DNA of 32,364 nt from Gemmatimonadales bacterium UBA2989 (GCA_002346625.1 DEAF01000033.1:2463-34826), one strand, 5' to 3'; numbered from the stretch's first letter, positions 6,423 to 15,434 are shown. Numbers and translations are program-made. Notes: generated from the letters alone by a model not told the origin.

Positions 6423-9400
6423 ATGTCTGACAATATAGGTGCTACGGATCCCGAAAGGATCCCGGAGAACACGAAAGACTTTAAGGGCCCCATAGCATTC
6501 ATGGCTCGCCATAAGGTGGCGCCTAATCTCCTGATGGGCTTTGTGATACTTACGGGGGTGCTCTCTTTGGGCACTCTAGTGCAGGAAGTCTTTCCTGAAT
6601 TTAGCCTTGATACGATCCAAGTCTCGGTTCTTTATCCTGGGGCTACACCAGAAGAAGTAGAAGAATCGATCATTCTTAAGATTGAAGAACAAATTCAGGC
6701 GGTGGAAGGGATCGATGAAGTTATGTCGGTAGCTGCAGAAGGGCTGGGGAGCGTATCTATCCAATTAGAATTAGGAACTGATGTAAACAAAGCTCTTGAA
6801 GATGTTAAAGCAGAAGTCTACCGGATCACAACTTTTCCAATTGATTCCGAGCCTCCAGAGATCCGAGAACTCACTACTCGTCAAAGCGTTATCAAGCTTG
6901 TTGTTTTTGGCCAAATACCTGAACGAACACTTAAAGAAATCGCATACCGAACGGAGGATGCACTCTCTTTGTTAAATGAGGTCTCATACGTTGAGACCAG
7001 CGGGGTCAGGCTATACGAGATTTCTGTTGAGATAGACAAGAGAACGCTAAGGTCTCTTGGGTTAACATTGGGGGATGTGTCTAGTGCGATTCGACAGGGA
7101 AGTCTCGATTTATCTGCAGGAAGTATCGAAACCCGCAATGAACAGGTTCGTGTAAGAACAGTAGGGAGGAATTATAACCAACAGGATTTTGAATCCATTG
7201 TTGTCATTAGTCGATCGGACGGGACCGTTGTGCTCCTGGGGGACATCGCGACTGTACGGGATGGCTTTGAAGACAGTGATATCATTACCAGGTACAATGG
7301 CAATCCTGCAGCGTTAGTCGAGGTGTATCGAACTTCTGATGAGCGTGTATTGGAGATCGTTGAAGCTGTAGAAGAAAAGCTTGAGCAGGATATAGTTCCA
7401 GGGCTACCTCAAGGAGTTTCTCTCGAAATTTGGAATAACGATGCTGATATCCTGTCAGATCGCCTAAGATTGATGATCAAGAATGCAGGATTAGGGCTGC
7501 TTCTCGTCCTAATCACACTCACACTCTTTTTAGAATTAGGCCTGGCCCTTTGGGTTGCTGTGGGAATCGGACTTTCGTTTATCGGGACCTTTACTGTAAT
7601 GATGCTCCTAGGGATTTCGATCAATGTAATATCTTTGTTCGGTTTTATCCTTGCAGTAGGAATAGTGGTTGATGATGCCATTGTTGTTGGGGAAAACATC
7701 TATTCAGAACATGAACGTAAAGGGCAGGGGGTACTATCTTCGATTCGCGGGGCTAATCGTGTTAGAGCCCCGGTGATTTTTGCAGTACTCACCACTATTA
7801 CTGCGTTTACACCCCTCCTTTTTGTGCCTGGTGCTATTGGGAAAGTGTTGAGCGGTATTCCTGTGATAGTGATATCGGTACTAGTGCTGTCACTTGTCGA
7901 ATCTCTGCTAATTCTACCAAATCATCTTGCTCATCTTACCGACCGTAAGAGTGATAGAAATAATCGAATTGTGAATTCGATTAAGGGCGTACAAAAGCGT
8001 GTCAGCACAAGATTGCAAATGTTCACAGACGGACCCCTTGATCGTGGGCTTCGCTTTGCCACCAAGGAACCGGGTATAGTTACTGCTTTAGGAATAGGGA
8101 TGGTCATCATTTCTGTGGCTATGGTTCCAGCTGGATTATTGAAGGTTGAATTTTTCCCAGGAATCGAAGGTGACAATGTCGTTGCCAGTCTTGAGATGCC
8201 TGAAGGCACTCCAGCTGATTTGACCTACGAGGTATCGGAAAGAATACGAAAAGCTGCCGATCGTGCTGAGCGGCGGATCTCAGAAGAACGAAGCAAGGAT
8301 GCACCGAGACTAGTCAAGGGGGTCTATAGTGTTGTAGGGCAGCCGCCGCTATCTGGTGGCCCGCTTGCTTCGATAGTTGCAGGGGCTCCGGTAAGCAATC
8401 AATCGTATGTAGATGTCCGACTGCTCGATGCTGAAGACAGGGACATTTCATCAACTCGCTTCGAAGAAATTTGGAGAGAAGAAATTGGATATATTCCGGA
8501 AGTACGTGCTCTCACATTTTCATCTGAAATCGTGAATCTTGGAGCTTCAGTACAAGTTGAGCTTTCACATCCTGATCCCGATCGTCTCTCGGAAATCGGA
8601 AGACAGATTGTGCGGGAGCTTAAGACTCTCGGCGGTGTTTTTGATGTAAAAACAGATCAGGATCAAGGTCTACGAGAGATGCAATTACACCTCAACCCTG
8701 AAGCTCGAACCCTTGGGCTGACACTTGATAACGTTGCTCGCCAAGTGCGGTCTGCTTTTTTTGGAGACGAAGCACTACGGGTACAGCGTGGCCGTGAAGA
8801 TTTACGCGTATATGTAAGGTTGCCTGAAGAAGAGCGTGATGCCATAACGGACGTGGAAGATCACATGATCCAAACTCCGAACGGGGGGCAGGTTGTCCTA
8901 AGTCGTGTTGCTCAAGTGTCGTTTGGCAGTTCCCCCACGACTATACGTCGTAAAGACGGAAGACGCATCCTTACAATCACTGGTGATGTAGATCCCGCAG
9001 TAATCACTGGCCAAGTTGTAAAAGATCAGATCGCAAATGTGATAATCCCTCAAGTCGCAGGTGAAGATTCCGATTTAGGGTTCAGCTTTGGCGGAGAACA
9101 GCAAGAACAACAAGAAACTTTCAGTTCGATTGGCAAAGGATTCCTTGTAGCACTTTTAATAATATATGCACTCCTTGCTATCCCTTTCAGATCCTATATT
9201 CAACCATTAGTTGTAATGGCGGCGATCCCTTTCGGGATAATTGGAGCTCTATTGGCTCATCTTGTTATGGGTCTTTCAGTCGGTATTCTTTCGATGTTTG
9301 GAATCATCGGGCTTTCTGGCGTCGTCGTGAATGATTCATTGGTTATGATTGATTTTATAAACCGAGTTAAAAGTGATGGTGCAAGTGCCAGGGATGCTGT

Positions 9401-9656
9401 CATCGAGGGTGCCAAGCAGCGTTTTCGTCCAATATTATTGACTTCACTCACTACATTCCTTGGTGTTGCACCACTGGTTTTTGAGCGTAGCCTACAGGCT
9501 CAGTTTTTGATACCCATGGCGGCATCTTTGGCGTTTGGAATTTTGTTTGCCACTCTAGTTCTTATGCTGCTCGTGCCAGCGTTAACTATGATCCAATTCA
9601 ACATTGAGTCTTGGTGGGCTGAACAAGATTTTTCTAATAGTAGATTGTTACGATAG
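6423..9656 (+). CDS. RND efflux transporter permease (AcrB-like)
   Basis: This 1077-residue inner-membrane antiporter uses the proton gradient to export substrates through the adaptor and channel encoded upstream. The layout is standard: first helix near 37-55, porter domain, a block of helices near 354-500, a second porter domain, and the last helices near 900-1060. The proton-relay pair is present in VVDDAIVVGEN (D417, D418). In the late helix the motif is GVVVNDSLVMIDF, so the AcrB-type Lys (K940) is Asn here. This is common in the permease subgroup whose motif contains NDSLV, so I do not read it as inactivation. The gene starts 14 bases after the adaptor stop, and a strong terminator follows two bases past its own stop. 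Substrates could be drugs, lipids or small metabolites. Confidence 0.95.
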   Translation: MSDNIGATDPERIPENTKDFKGPIAFMARHKVAPNLLMGFVILTGVLSLGTLVQEVFPEFSLDTIQVSVLYPGATPEEVEESIILKIEEQIQAVEGIDEVMSVAAEGLGSVSIQLELGTDVNKALEDVKAEVYRITTFPIDSEPPEIRELTTRQSVIKLVVFGQIPERTLKEIAYRTEDALSLLNEVSYVETSGVRLYEISVEIDKRTLRSLGLTLGDVSSAIRQGSLDLSAGSIETRNEQVRVRTVGRNYNQQDFESIVVISRSDGTVVLLGDIATVRDGFEDSDIITRYNGNPAALVEVYRTSDERVLEIVEAVEEKLEQDIVPGLPQGVSLEIWNNDADILSDRLRLMIKNAGLGLLLVLITLTLFLELGLALWVAVGIGLSFIGTFTVMMLLGISINVISLFGFILAVGIVVDDAIVVGENIYSEHERKGQGVLSSIRGANRVRAPVIFAVLTTITAFTPLLFVPGAIGKVLSGIPVIVISVLVLSLVESLLILPNHLAHLTDRKSDRNNRIVNSIKGVQKRVSTRLQMFTDGPLDRGLRFATKEPGIVTALGIGMVIISVAMVPAGLLKVEFFPGIEGDNVVASLEMPEGTPADLTYEVSERIRKAADRAERRISEERSKDAPRLVKGVYSVVGQPPLSGGPLASIVAGAPVSNQSYVDVRLLDAEDRDISSTRFEEIWREEIGYIPEVRALTFSSEIVNLGASVQVELSHPDPDRLSEIGRQIVRELKTLGGVFDVKTDQDQGLREMQLHLNPEARTLGLTLDNVARQVRSAFFGDEALRVQRGREDLRVYVRLPEEERDAITDVEDHMIQTPNGGQVVLSRVAQVSFGSSPTTIRRKDGRRILTITGDVDPAVITGQVVKDQIANVIIPQVAGEDSDLGFSFGGEQQEQQETFSSIGKGFLVALLIIYALLAIPFRSYIQPLVVMAAIPFGIIGALLAHLVMGLSVGILSMFGIIGLSGVVVNDSLVMIDFINRVKSDGASARDAVIEGAKQRFRPILLTSLTTFLGVAPLVFERSLQAQFLIPMAASLAFGILFATLVLMLLVPALTMIQFNIESWWAEQDFSNSRLLR

Positions 9657-9657
9657 C

Positions 9658-9694
9658 AAAGCCCCACGGCCACTTGAGCGGCCATGGGGCTTTT
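9658..9694. terminator. Bidirectional intrinsic terminator
   Basis: AAAGCCCCA (9658-9666) pairs with TGGGGCTTT (9685-9693), and after one C-A mismatch GGCC (9668-9671) pairs with GGCC (9680-9683) around an 8-base loop. A T-run follows on the plus strand and, because the stem begins with A residues, also on the minus strand. It ends the efflux operon and may also stop transcription of the convergent gene at 9740-11005. Confidence 0.9.
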
Positions 9695-9739
9695 ACTATC
9701 CAGCAGGAATCTATTTACCTGCCGCAGGTTTGATCTATA

Positions 9740-11005
9740 CTAGCCGAGCCCTCCACCTATGGGATCAAGATCTCCTGCACTAATTATCTGCTGGTCTCCG
9801 ATAAATACATCACACCCGAACATAGCAAAGTGCGAATGATTAGGAGCTGTCCTTCTTGAATCTCCAAGACCGGAGTAGCCTGCTTCTGCTCCCCCAATAC
9901 CATGGGCAACGTTGATCCCGATGTTGTACAAGAGGCTACCAATATGGTTATGGTGGTAGTGATTGGTGTAGCTTGGGTCGCTTGCTTCATGCGTACCCCA
10001 ACCCCAGTGTCCGATTCCGAAAGACTCGGGGTCTCCGAAACCTTCCATATGTGCTCTGTACTCGTCGGCTAATGCGCCTCCCTCGATACTCACCACATAT
10101 CCGCCTTCCCAATTCAGCGTAACTGACTCGGAAATAACCTCATAACCGCGAGGTTTCGGATTCCAGGAAATTACGTCACCGGGCTGTAGCACTAAAACGC
10201 CTTCACCGATGGTCTCTTCTGGGGCACATGCAACGCATCCATAACCGAAGTTGTCCCATCTTCCTGGGAAGTCTGCGATTCCATATTGTGCATGTCCTGG
10301 ACGGCCTATATTTGAGGTAGTCCAGTCCGACCCAGCGTCGCTGGTTACACGTATTTCTCCACGGTGCTCATCTAGAAGGATTGCCCCCCTAAGGGTGCGT
10401 TCTCTTCTATCGGCAGTTGGGAAGAATTGTTTCTGGTTTTCTACAGAACCGCCTAGTGAAAGCCATCTGGTTTTCGAGCCAGGACGATTAATGTACTCGT
10501 GATCACTAGCGTACGGATGATCCCCAGCTGTTACTGCGTAGGATGTAGATGGACCAGGAAGTCCTGGTGCCTTTCCTATTGAGGTGGTGATCAAGAGGTT
10601 AGCCTCAGCATATAGATCCCAGTGGACTCCAGTTAAGGCGTATCCTGGAGGGCCATCTGTCCGAGACTGTGGTGCGTTTGGATCAAAAGGATGTGAGATT
10701 ACAGCTGCATGTAAGCCAGTTGCTCCTAGTTCGCCAGCAGCTACCAACAGGGCTAGCATATAATCTCTATCGAATACCATGGGTGTAGCTAATACGAAAG
10801 TCTCGCCAGGCACCACGAGATTTTGTTCTAGAATTGCCTTACAATGAGCTACTAAGGCATCTCCGGGCTCTGGAAGCTGATTAACGTCATCGGATGTCGC
10901 CACTAAGCCACCGTTAGTCCTCACTGCATCACAAGCAGGGATTGCGGCCAGTGTAGATCCAGCTCCCACTGCTCCGATTGTTTTTACAAAGTTCCTACGT
11001 TTCAT
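9740..11005 (-). CDS. Tat-exported protein related to 2,5-dihydroxypyridine dioxygenase / M29 aminopeptidase
   Basis: The 421-residue product starts with a twin-arginine signal (MKRRNFVKT, R3 and R4) and a hydrophobic stretch ending IPAC, so it is exported folded and may be lipidated at C25. From memory, the C-terminal region parallels 2,5-dihydroxypyridine 5,6-dioxygenase (NicX). HWGWG at 333-337 matches the HFAWG segment holding the first iron ligand. HSHFAMFGC at 390-398 matches HIDIPMRNC, which holds the other two ligands. If so, the ligands are H333, H390 and H392, with His replacing the usual Asp. A His-rich stretch near 349-354 (NHYHHN) adds further candidates. The ATG at 11003-11005 follows AAGGAGG (complement 11013-11019); a GTG one codon earlier is less likely. 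NicX is cytoplasmic, so export implies a different substrate. Function is inferred only. Confidence 0.75.
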   Translation of the reverse strand: MKRRNFVKTIGAVGAGSTLAAIPACDAVRTNGGLVATSDDVNQLPEPGDALVAHCKAILEQNLVVPGETFVLATPMVFDRDYMLALLVAAGELGATGLHAAVISHPFDPNAPQSRTDGPPGYALTGVHWDLYAEANLLITTSIGKAPGLPGPSTSYAVTAGDHPYASDHEYINRPGSKTRWLSLGGSVENQKQFFPTADRRERTLRGAILLDEHRGEIRVTSDAGSDWTTSNIGRPGHAQYGIADFPGRWDNFGYGCVACAPEETIGEGVLVLQPGDVISWNPKPRGYEVISESVTLNWEGGYVVSIEGGALADEYRAHMEGFGDPESFGIGHWGWGTHEASDPSYTNHYHHNHIGSLLYNIGINVAHGIGGAEAGYSGLGDSRRTAPNHSHFAMFGCDVFIGDQQIISAGDLDPIGGGLG

Positions 11006-11054
11006 CACCTTTCCTCCTTATAAATGGGCCTTTGAAAGTCGATATCATCGTTAG

Positions 11055-11083
11055 TTGTGTCAAGTCAAAGGGTACCCTATGCT
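11055..11083 (+). promoter_or_regulatory. Possible promoter with overlapping 10-bp palindrome
   Basis: In the divergent spacer, TTGTGT (11055-11060) and TATGCT (11078-11083) are separated by 17 bases and could drive the plus-strand genes at 11159 and 11749. The perfect palindrome AGGGTACCCT (11069-11078) touches the -10 box. On the minus strand two overlapping TTGAC motifs (complement 11061-11068) could serve the Tat-exported gene. An operator controlling both directions is plausible but unproven. Confidence 0.35.
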
Positions 11084-11158
11084 ATCAAACTTAACTGGGC
11101 GATTTACTATATCGAATAGGGGATAAGATTCTCCCAACAAAGAACAGATGATGTATAG

Positions 11159-11707
11159 ATGAAAAAAATTTTGTTATTTGCTCTATTTATGTTGTTGCTA
11201 GGATGGTTCATGGGACGTGCCTCTATAAGTGATGTTGACCAAGAGATAGTGGCTTCACACTTGGATTCTGTGATTTTGCCATCCCAGTTACGTGATCCGC
11301 TGAAAGGTATTGATGCGGTTACTCCTTTTGTGATGGTAACTTGGAACGCACCGATCAGCGGTCAATTGATTTACACTCAAGAATTGGAATCTGCTTTCGA
11401 AGAAGGCCTTGCTGAGATTGGCATGAAATTGGGGGATAGTTTCGCCATTTTGAATTGCACTGTGATCATTAAAGCAACTGATAACGTAGGCGTTGTTTCT
11501 GTTTCTGAAGAGGTGTGGCTGAAAGAATTAATGTCTCCTGCCGTACCATCTAGGGAAGTAGAGTTGGCAGGGGATATACAATTTGCGTCTACTTGGAGGT
11601 CTCTGTCCCTTAATACTATTGAAGCAGATGGATTGAACGGACGAGATCAGGGAAAATCCTGTGTTAAACAATTTGAATTGGCTTGGCGGAGTTCGAACAA
11701 ACAGTGA
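11159..11707 (+). CDS. Unknown secreted or membrane-anchored protein
   Basis: This 182-residue protein has a basic start (K2, K3) and a hydrophobic segment at about 4-18 (ILLFALFMLLLGWF), acting as a signal peptide or anchor. The rest is soluble, mixed alpha/beta in character and acidic, with two cysteines (C100 and C168) that could form a disulfide in the periplasm. Segments such as PFVMVTWNAPISG near 56-68 and ILNCTVIIKATDNVGVVSV near 97-115 look like beta strands. No family is recognised. There is no strong Shine-Dalgarno sequence before the ATG. The potassium-channel gene starts 41 bases after its stop, so the two may be co-transcribed. Confidence 0.7.
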   Translation: MKKILLFALFMLLLGWFMGRASISDVDQEIVASHLDSVILPSQLRDPLKGIDAVTPFVMVTWNAPISGQLIYTQELESAFEEGLAEIGMKLGDSFAILNCTVIIKATDNVGVVSVSEEVWLKELMSPAVPSREVELAGDIQFASTWRSLSLNTIEADGLNGRDQGKSCVKQFELAWRSSNKQ

Positions 11708-11748
11708 TATCACAACCTGAATTTAAAAATTGGGGAATCATATAATTT

Positions 11749-12579
11749 ATGTTACGGCTCAAGCATGGTGGGCCTGCTGATTCTTTTAGGGCCGATTTAT
11801 ACAGGATTATTTTTGGTACCGATACTTCTGCAGGTAGAATATTCGATGTAATTCTAATCGTTGTTATAATTTTGAGCGTTATAGCCGTCATGCTCGATTC
11901 TATGGTTGAAATTAGAACTGAGTACGGGGTAGAACTCCAAGCACTCGAATGGTTGTTCACAGTAATCTTTACAGTTGAATACGGATTGCGGATTTGGTGC
12001 GTCAGGCTACCTCGTGTTTATATCTTTAGTTTTTTTGGGGTCATTGATTTTTTAGCAATAATCCCCACTTACTTGAGTGTTTTGATTCCCGGGGGTCAGT
12101 TTCTTAGTGTTGTAAGAATTCTTCGGGTCTTAAGGATTTTCCGAGTACTAAAGCTTGTCAGGTATATTGGAGAGGCCAGGTTACTAAGGGTCGCCCTAAG
12201 GCAGTCACGCTATAAGATTTCTGTATTTTTACTAACAGTATTGACCTTGGTTGTACAAATCGGCGCCCTCATGTACTTAATCGAAGGGGCTTCGGGGAAT
12301 TTTTCGAGTATTCCAAAGTCTATCTACTGGGCAGTAGTCACACTTACGACGGTAGGATATGGAGACGTCGTCCCACAGACTCCCTTGGGGCAAACATTGG
12401 CATCGATTGTTATGATTTTAGGTTATGCAATTATAGCCATACCTACTGGGATCCTGGGCGCCGAATTAGTAAGAGGCCCAGTTACGGATACAGAGGTGCG
12501 CCATTGTCCTAATTGTAAGAATATTGAACGCGATTCATCTTCTAATTTCTGTCGTTTGTGTGGAGAGAAGTTAAAATAA
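11749..12579 (+). CDS. Voltage-gated potassium channel with C-terminal zinc ribbon
   Basis: This 276-residue inner-membrane channel has six transmembrane segments. The fourth is a voltage-sensor-like helix with Arg at about every third position (R123, R126, R129, R132). A pore loop carries the potassium selectivity filter TTVGYGD at 200-206, followed by a long last helix. The tail is unusual: after the pore domain, residues 250-276 form a zinc-ribbon-like module with C253, C256, C268 and C271 (C-x2-C, 11 residues, C-x2-C). Kv-type bacterial channels set membrane potential or potassium flow. A cytoplasmic zinc ribbon may serve tetramer assembly or metal/redox sensing, which is inference. A terminator-like hairpin follows. 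Confidence 0.93.
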   Translation: MLRLKHGGPADSFRADLYRIIFGTDTSAGRIFDVILIVVIILSVIAVMLDSMVEIRTEYGVELQALEWLFTVIFTVEYGLRIWCVRLPRVYIFSFFGVIDFLAIIPTYLSVLIPGGQFLSVVRILRVLRIFRVLKLVRYIGEARLLRVALRQSRYKISVFLLTVLTLVVQIGALMYLIEGASGNFSSIPKSIYWAVVTLTTVGYGDVVPQTPLGQTLASIVMILGYAIIAIPTGILGAELVRGPVTDTEVRHCPNCKNIERDSSSNFCRLCGEKLK

Positions 12580-12594
12580 TCCCTGTATTACTAT

Positions 12595-12637
12595 GGCCTG
12601 AAAAAGTGTTTGTTGATCAGGCCACTCGTCATTTTTT
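12595..12637 (+). terminator. Probable intrinsic terminator after the potassium channel gene
   Basis: GGCCTGA (12595-12601) and TCAGGCC (12617-12623) form a perfect 7-bp stem with a 15-base loop, followed by six T residues at 12632-12637. The gap of eight bases between stem and T-run and the long loop make it weaker than the efflux terminator. Confidence 0.55.
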
Positions 12638-12674
12638 AGCGTAAAATTGAAAATAACCATCAGGAGATTTCCCG

Positions 12675-14165
12675 ATGACTAAAAATTTTTCCGTCCTAAA
12701 GTCACTATCGATGGCTATCGTTGCTGTAGTATTTCCAAGTCTGGTCTATGGAATAGGAAATGTTGTGCAACAGGAGCAAATTTTTTCCTATAACTACAAT
12801 GAAGAGGCTGCTTTGGCGGAGCGATTTGATCTTGACAGTCCCGATCCTGAAATGCTCCGCGAAACTTTTTCCAAGCGACGCCAAAGGGTTTTACAGTCTA
12901 TCCCGGAAGGTGCCATGCTTGTCCATTCAGTGGAATGGGTGCAGCCACGCAGGTTGGAATTTCAGGTTCCGCATAGCGACAACCATGATTTTATATTTCT
13001 TACCGGGCTAGAAGGGCTTCAGAGTGTTGGGTCGGCTCTTCTTTTGATCCCAACTGCCGAGAAAGATTGGGTCGTACTTTTTACTTCTTCTGACATCGAA
13101 TCCGTTCGAAGGGTCACAGGCATCGACGATGTCAGGGATTATCAAGAGCTTGAAAAAGAACTGTCAGTAGCCATGACTGACTATCGGGATTGGCGTATCA
13201 CACAAATCCGCCGTTGGCCTCTTGCGGCTGCACTTTCTAAGATTTGGGGGAGAAATCATAAAACTCTATACCTTAATTATCCTCGGTTTTTCCGTCTCGG
13301 CATGCCAGAGCCACCACGCCTGAAACTCTTTAAACGGTTTGAAAGGTTTTCACCAGAAATGGAGCTACGAGACGGCGCTGACATTTTAGATCCGGTACGT
13401 ATGCTTCACGATGGTTACGGGATTGCTAATCTAAGGAGAGCTGTGGATATCACCGGAGAAGGTATCATCGAAGCACTAAGTGTTGCTAAGGTCGGGATTT
13501 CTGAGCGCGAAGTAATGGAGGTCATGGATTTCGTATATCGATACCGTGGTGCGGATTTAGGATTCCCAACTGCAGTCCGTCGAGCTCCCATGACTGGGCG
13601 TGCACGTACACATAGAATACCTGAAGGATTTATTCAGTATGTACCTCGATCTGGGCAAGATGTCTTCCAGTCCGATGATATGCTCCATACGGATACTGGT
13701 GCTGAATTCAATCATTATTCGGCAGATATACAACGTAATATTCCTATAGATGGAACCTTTAATGATGAGCAAAGAAGGCTCTATGAGATCGCCCTTAATG
13801 TGCAAAAAACCGTGATCTCACAGGTTCGACCGGGGGTGACCTGGCAAGAACTTCACGATTTAGCAGTAAGAATGCTCAAGGAAGCTGGTGGGTATGATGA
13901 ATACTATACATATGGCATCGGTCATTTCATCGGCATGGAGGTTCACGATGAAGGTGACTATCAGGTACCCATGAAACCAGGTATGGCATTGTCGATCGAA
14001 CAAGGAGTGGCTCCTCCCAATGGCCCTCGAATTGCCTTTGAGGATGACGTTCTTGTCACACAGGACGGGTATGAATGGATAAGTGAATGGATTCCCATTG
14101 AGCTAGATGACGTAGAGGAGATGGCAAAACGCAGAGGTAAGTTGGAGGAGTTTGTGGCTAAATAG
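12675..14165 (+). CDS. Secreted M24 family Xaa-Pro aminopeptidase/dipeptidase
   Basis: This dimetal peptidase would remove the residue preceding proline from peptides, or split Xaa-Pro dipeptides. A signal peptide (residues 1-26, basic start and hydrophobic core ending VYG) puts it in the periplasm. An aminopeptidase-P N-terminal domain covers about 60-230; the catalytic pita-bread domain covers about 250-480. All five metal ligands are visible: D340 and D351 in HTDTGAEFNHYSAD, H417 in GIGHFIGMEVHD, E442 in LSIEQGV and E456 in RIAFEDDVLV. The start is supported by AGGAGA 8 bases upstream. The proline-racemase-family gene follows after 48 bases, which suggests joint use of proline-containing peptides. 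It is probably active, as no key residue is missing. Confidence 0.93.
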   Translation: MTKNFSVLKSLSMAIVAVVFPSLVYGIGNVVQQEQIFSYNYNEEAALAERFDLDSPDPEMLRETFSKRRQRVLQSIPEGAMLVHSVEWVQPRRLEFQVPHSDNHDFIFLTGLEGLQSVGSALLLIPTAEKDWVVLFTSSDIESVRRVTGIDDVRDYQELEKELSVAMTDYRDWRITQIRRWPLAAALSKIWGRNHKTLYLNYPRFFRLGMPEPPRLKLFKRFERFSPEMELRDGADILDPVRMLHDGYGIANLRRAVDITGEGIIEALSVAKVGISEREVMEVMDFVYRYRGADLGFPTAVRRAPMTGRARTHRIPEGFIQYVPRSGQDVFQSDDMLHTDTGAEFNHYSADIQRNIPIDGTFNDEQRRLYEIALNVQKTVISQVRPGVTWQELHDLAVRMLKEAGGYDEYYTYGIGHFIGMEVHDEGDYQVPMKPGMALSIEQGVAPPNGPRIAFEDDVLVTQDGYEWISEWIPIELDDVEEMAKRRGKLEEFVAK

Positions 14166-14213
14166 CATTAGACTTTGGAGAATGGGATTAAGGTATTTGG
14201 ATTAGGGGGAAAA

Positions 14214-15281
14214 ATGCATTTAGACAACGTTATCCAAGCAGTTGATACGCATGCATGTGGTGAGCCAGGTCGAGTTATTGTGGGAGGGGTTCACGATGTT
14301 CCAGGCGAAACCATGTTTGAAAAAATGCTATATCTCAAAAATAAAGAAGATGGACTTCGTCTACGTATGCTTCGCGAACCACGTGGGTATCCTGCAGCTA
14401 ATTGCAACCTGATCTTGCCTCCTACTATACCTGAGGCAGATGCAGGATATGTGATTATGGAGCAAGTAGAATATCCAGGTATGTCGGGGACAAATACAAT
14501 CGCTGTCACCACTGTTCTTATTGAAACAGGGATGGTAGATGTTGAAGAGCCGGTCACTGAACTCAAGCTTGAATCTCCAGCTGGATTGATAGTGGTACGT
14601 GCTGAAGTGGATAAGGGTAAGGTTAAGGCGGTCACCTTTGAAAATATTCCTGCGTTTGCGGTACATCTGGACTCAGCGGTAGAAGTTCCCGAACTGGGCA
14701 CTGTAATCGTGGATGTAGCGTATGGGGGAATGTTTTTTGTGATCGCTGATGCAAAACCTTTAGGGCTGACGTTAACTCCTGATGAGGCTGGAGATGCGGT
14801 ACGCTTAGGTGAAATGATAAAGGTAGCTGCCCAGGAACAACTAGATTGTATTCATCCTAATAATTCTGAGATACGTGGTGTGACGATTGCTCAGCTGTCG
14901 GCGCCACCCATTAGTTCAGATGCGGATCTAAGAAACACGGTCATCGTTTCTACTGGGAAATTGGATTGGAATCGCCCGTCAACATGGAAGGGGGTTCTCG
15001 ATCGATCTCCCTGTGGTACAGGTACATGTGCCAAGATGGCAACCCTATATGCTAAGGGTAAGCTTTCGTTAGGTCAGGATTTCAGGCATGAAGGTATTCT
15101 TGGCACCGTGTTTACGGGTCGACTTTTGCATGAGACTAAAGTAGGAGAGTATTCAGCTGTTGTTCCTACTATTACAGGGACTGCATGGATTACTGGTTTT
15201 GCAGAGTATGTAGTTGATTTGGAAGATCCCTTTCCAGACGGTTTCACAGTAGGTGATATATGGAGTTGCCAAGAAAATTAG
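14214..15281 (+). CDS. Proline racemase family enzyme, Ser/Cys type (probable hydroxyproline epimerase)
   Basis: The family inverts the alpha carbon of proline or hydroxyproline, or dehydrates 3-hydroxyproline, with two acid/base residues. The second catalytic residue is present in DRSPCGTGT (C267). The first motif, MCGHG in proline racemase, reads MSGTN, so the position is S91. Such Ser/Cys members are known and are usually linked to hydroxyproline epimerisation rather than proline racemisation; the exact substrate cannot be read here. Other family blocks are DTHACGEPGRVIVGG at 11-25, EPRGYPAANC, PAFAVHLD, YGGMFF and TGSAYITGF-like TGTAWITGF. I start at the ATG at 14214, after AGGGGGA at 14204-14210, giving 355 residues. 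The frame extends to a TTG at 14175, but those 13 residues do not belong to the family. No signal peptide is seen, so it is cytoplasmic. Confidence 0.9.
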   Translation: MHLDNVIQAVDTHACGEPGRVIVGGVHDVPGETMFEKMLYLKNKEDGLRLRMLREPRGYPAANCNLILPPTIPEADAGYVIMEQVEYPGMSGTNTIAVTTVLIETGMVDVEEPVTELKLESPAGLIVVRAEVDKGKVKAVTFENIPAFAVHLDSAVEVPELGTVIVDVAYGGMFFVIADAKPLGLTLTPDEAGDAVRLGEMIKVAAQEQLDCIHPNNSEIRGVTIAQLSAPPISSDADLRNTVIVSTGKLDWNRPSTWKGVLDRSPCGTGTCAKMATLYAKGKLSLGQDFRHEGILGTVFTGRLLHETKVGEYSAVVPTITGTAWITGFAEYVVDLEDPFPDGFTVGDIWSCQEN

Positions 15282-15360
15282 AAGTTTATTGGTTCTCGTT
15301 GACGGCCCACAATGGTCTATTAGCTTCCACCAGGTTATTGCTGACAATCACGGGGCATAA

Positions 15361-15434
<74 letters not shown>

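Noticed and set aside
8663..8845. Arg/Ser-rich minus-strand frame within the RND permease
   Set aside because: It is an antisense shadow of the porter domain without a ribosome site or family features.
9330..9360. Missing AcrB-type Lys in the RND permease as evidence of inactivation
   Set aside because: The NDSLV motif at this place is a normal variant of a large permease subgroup, and the Asp pair in helix 4 is intact.
14291..14701. 136-residue minus-strand frame inside the proline-racemase-family gene
   Set aside because: It is Ser/Thr-rich antisense sequence with no domain; the plus strand is clearly coding.
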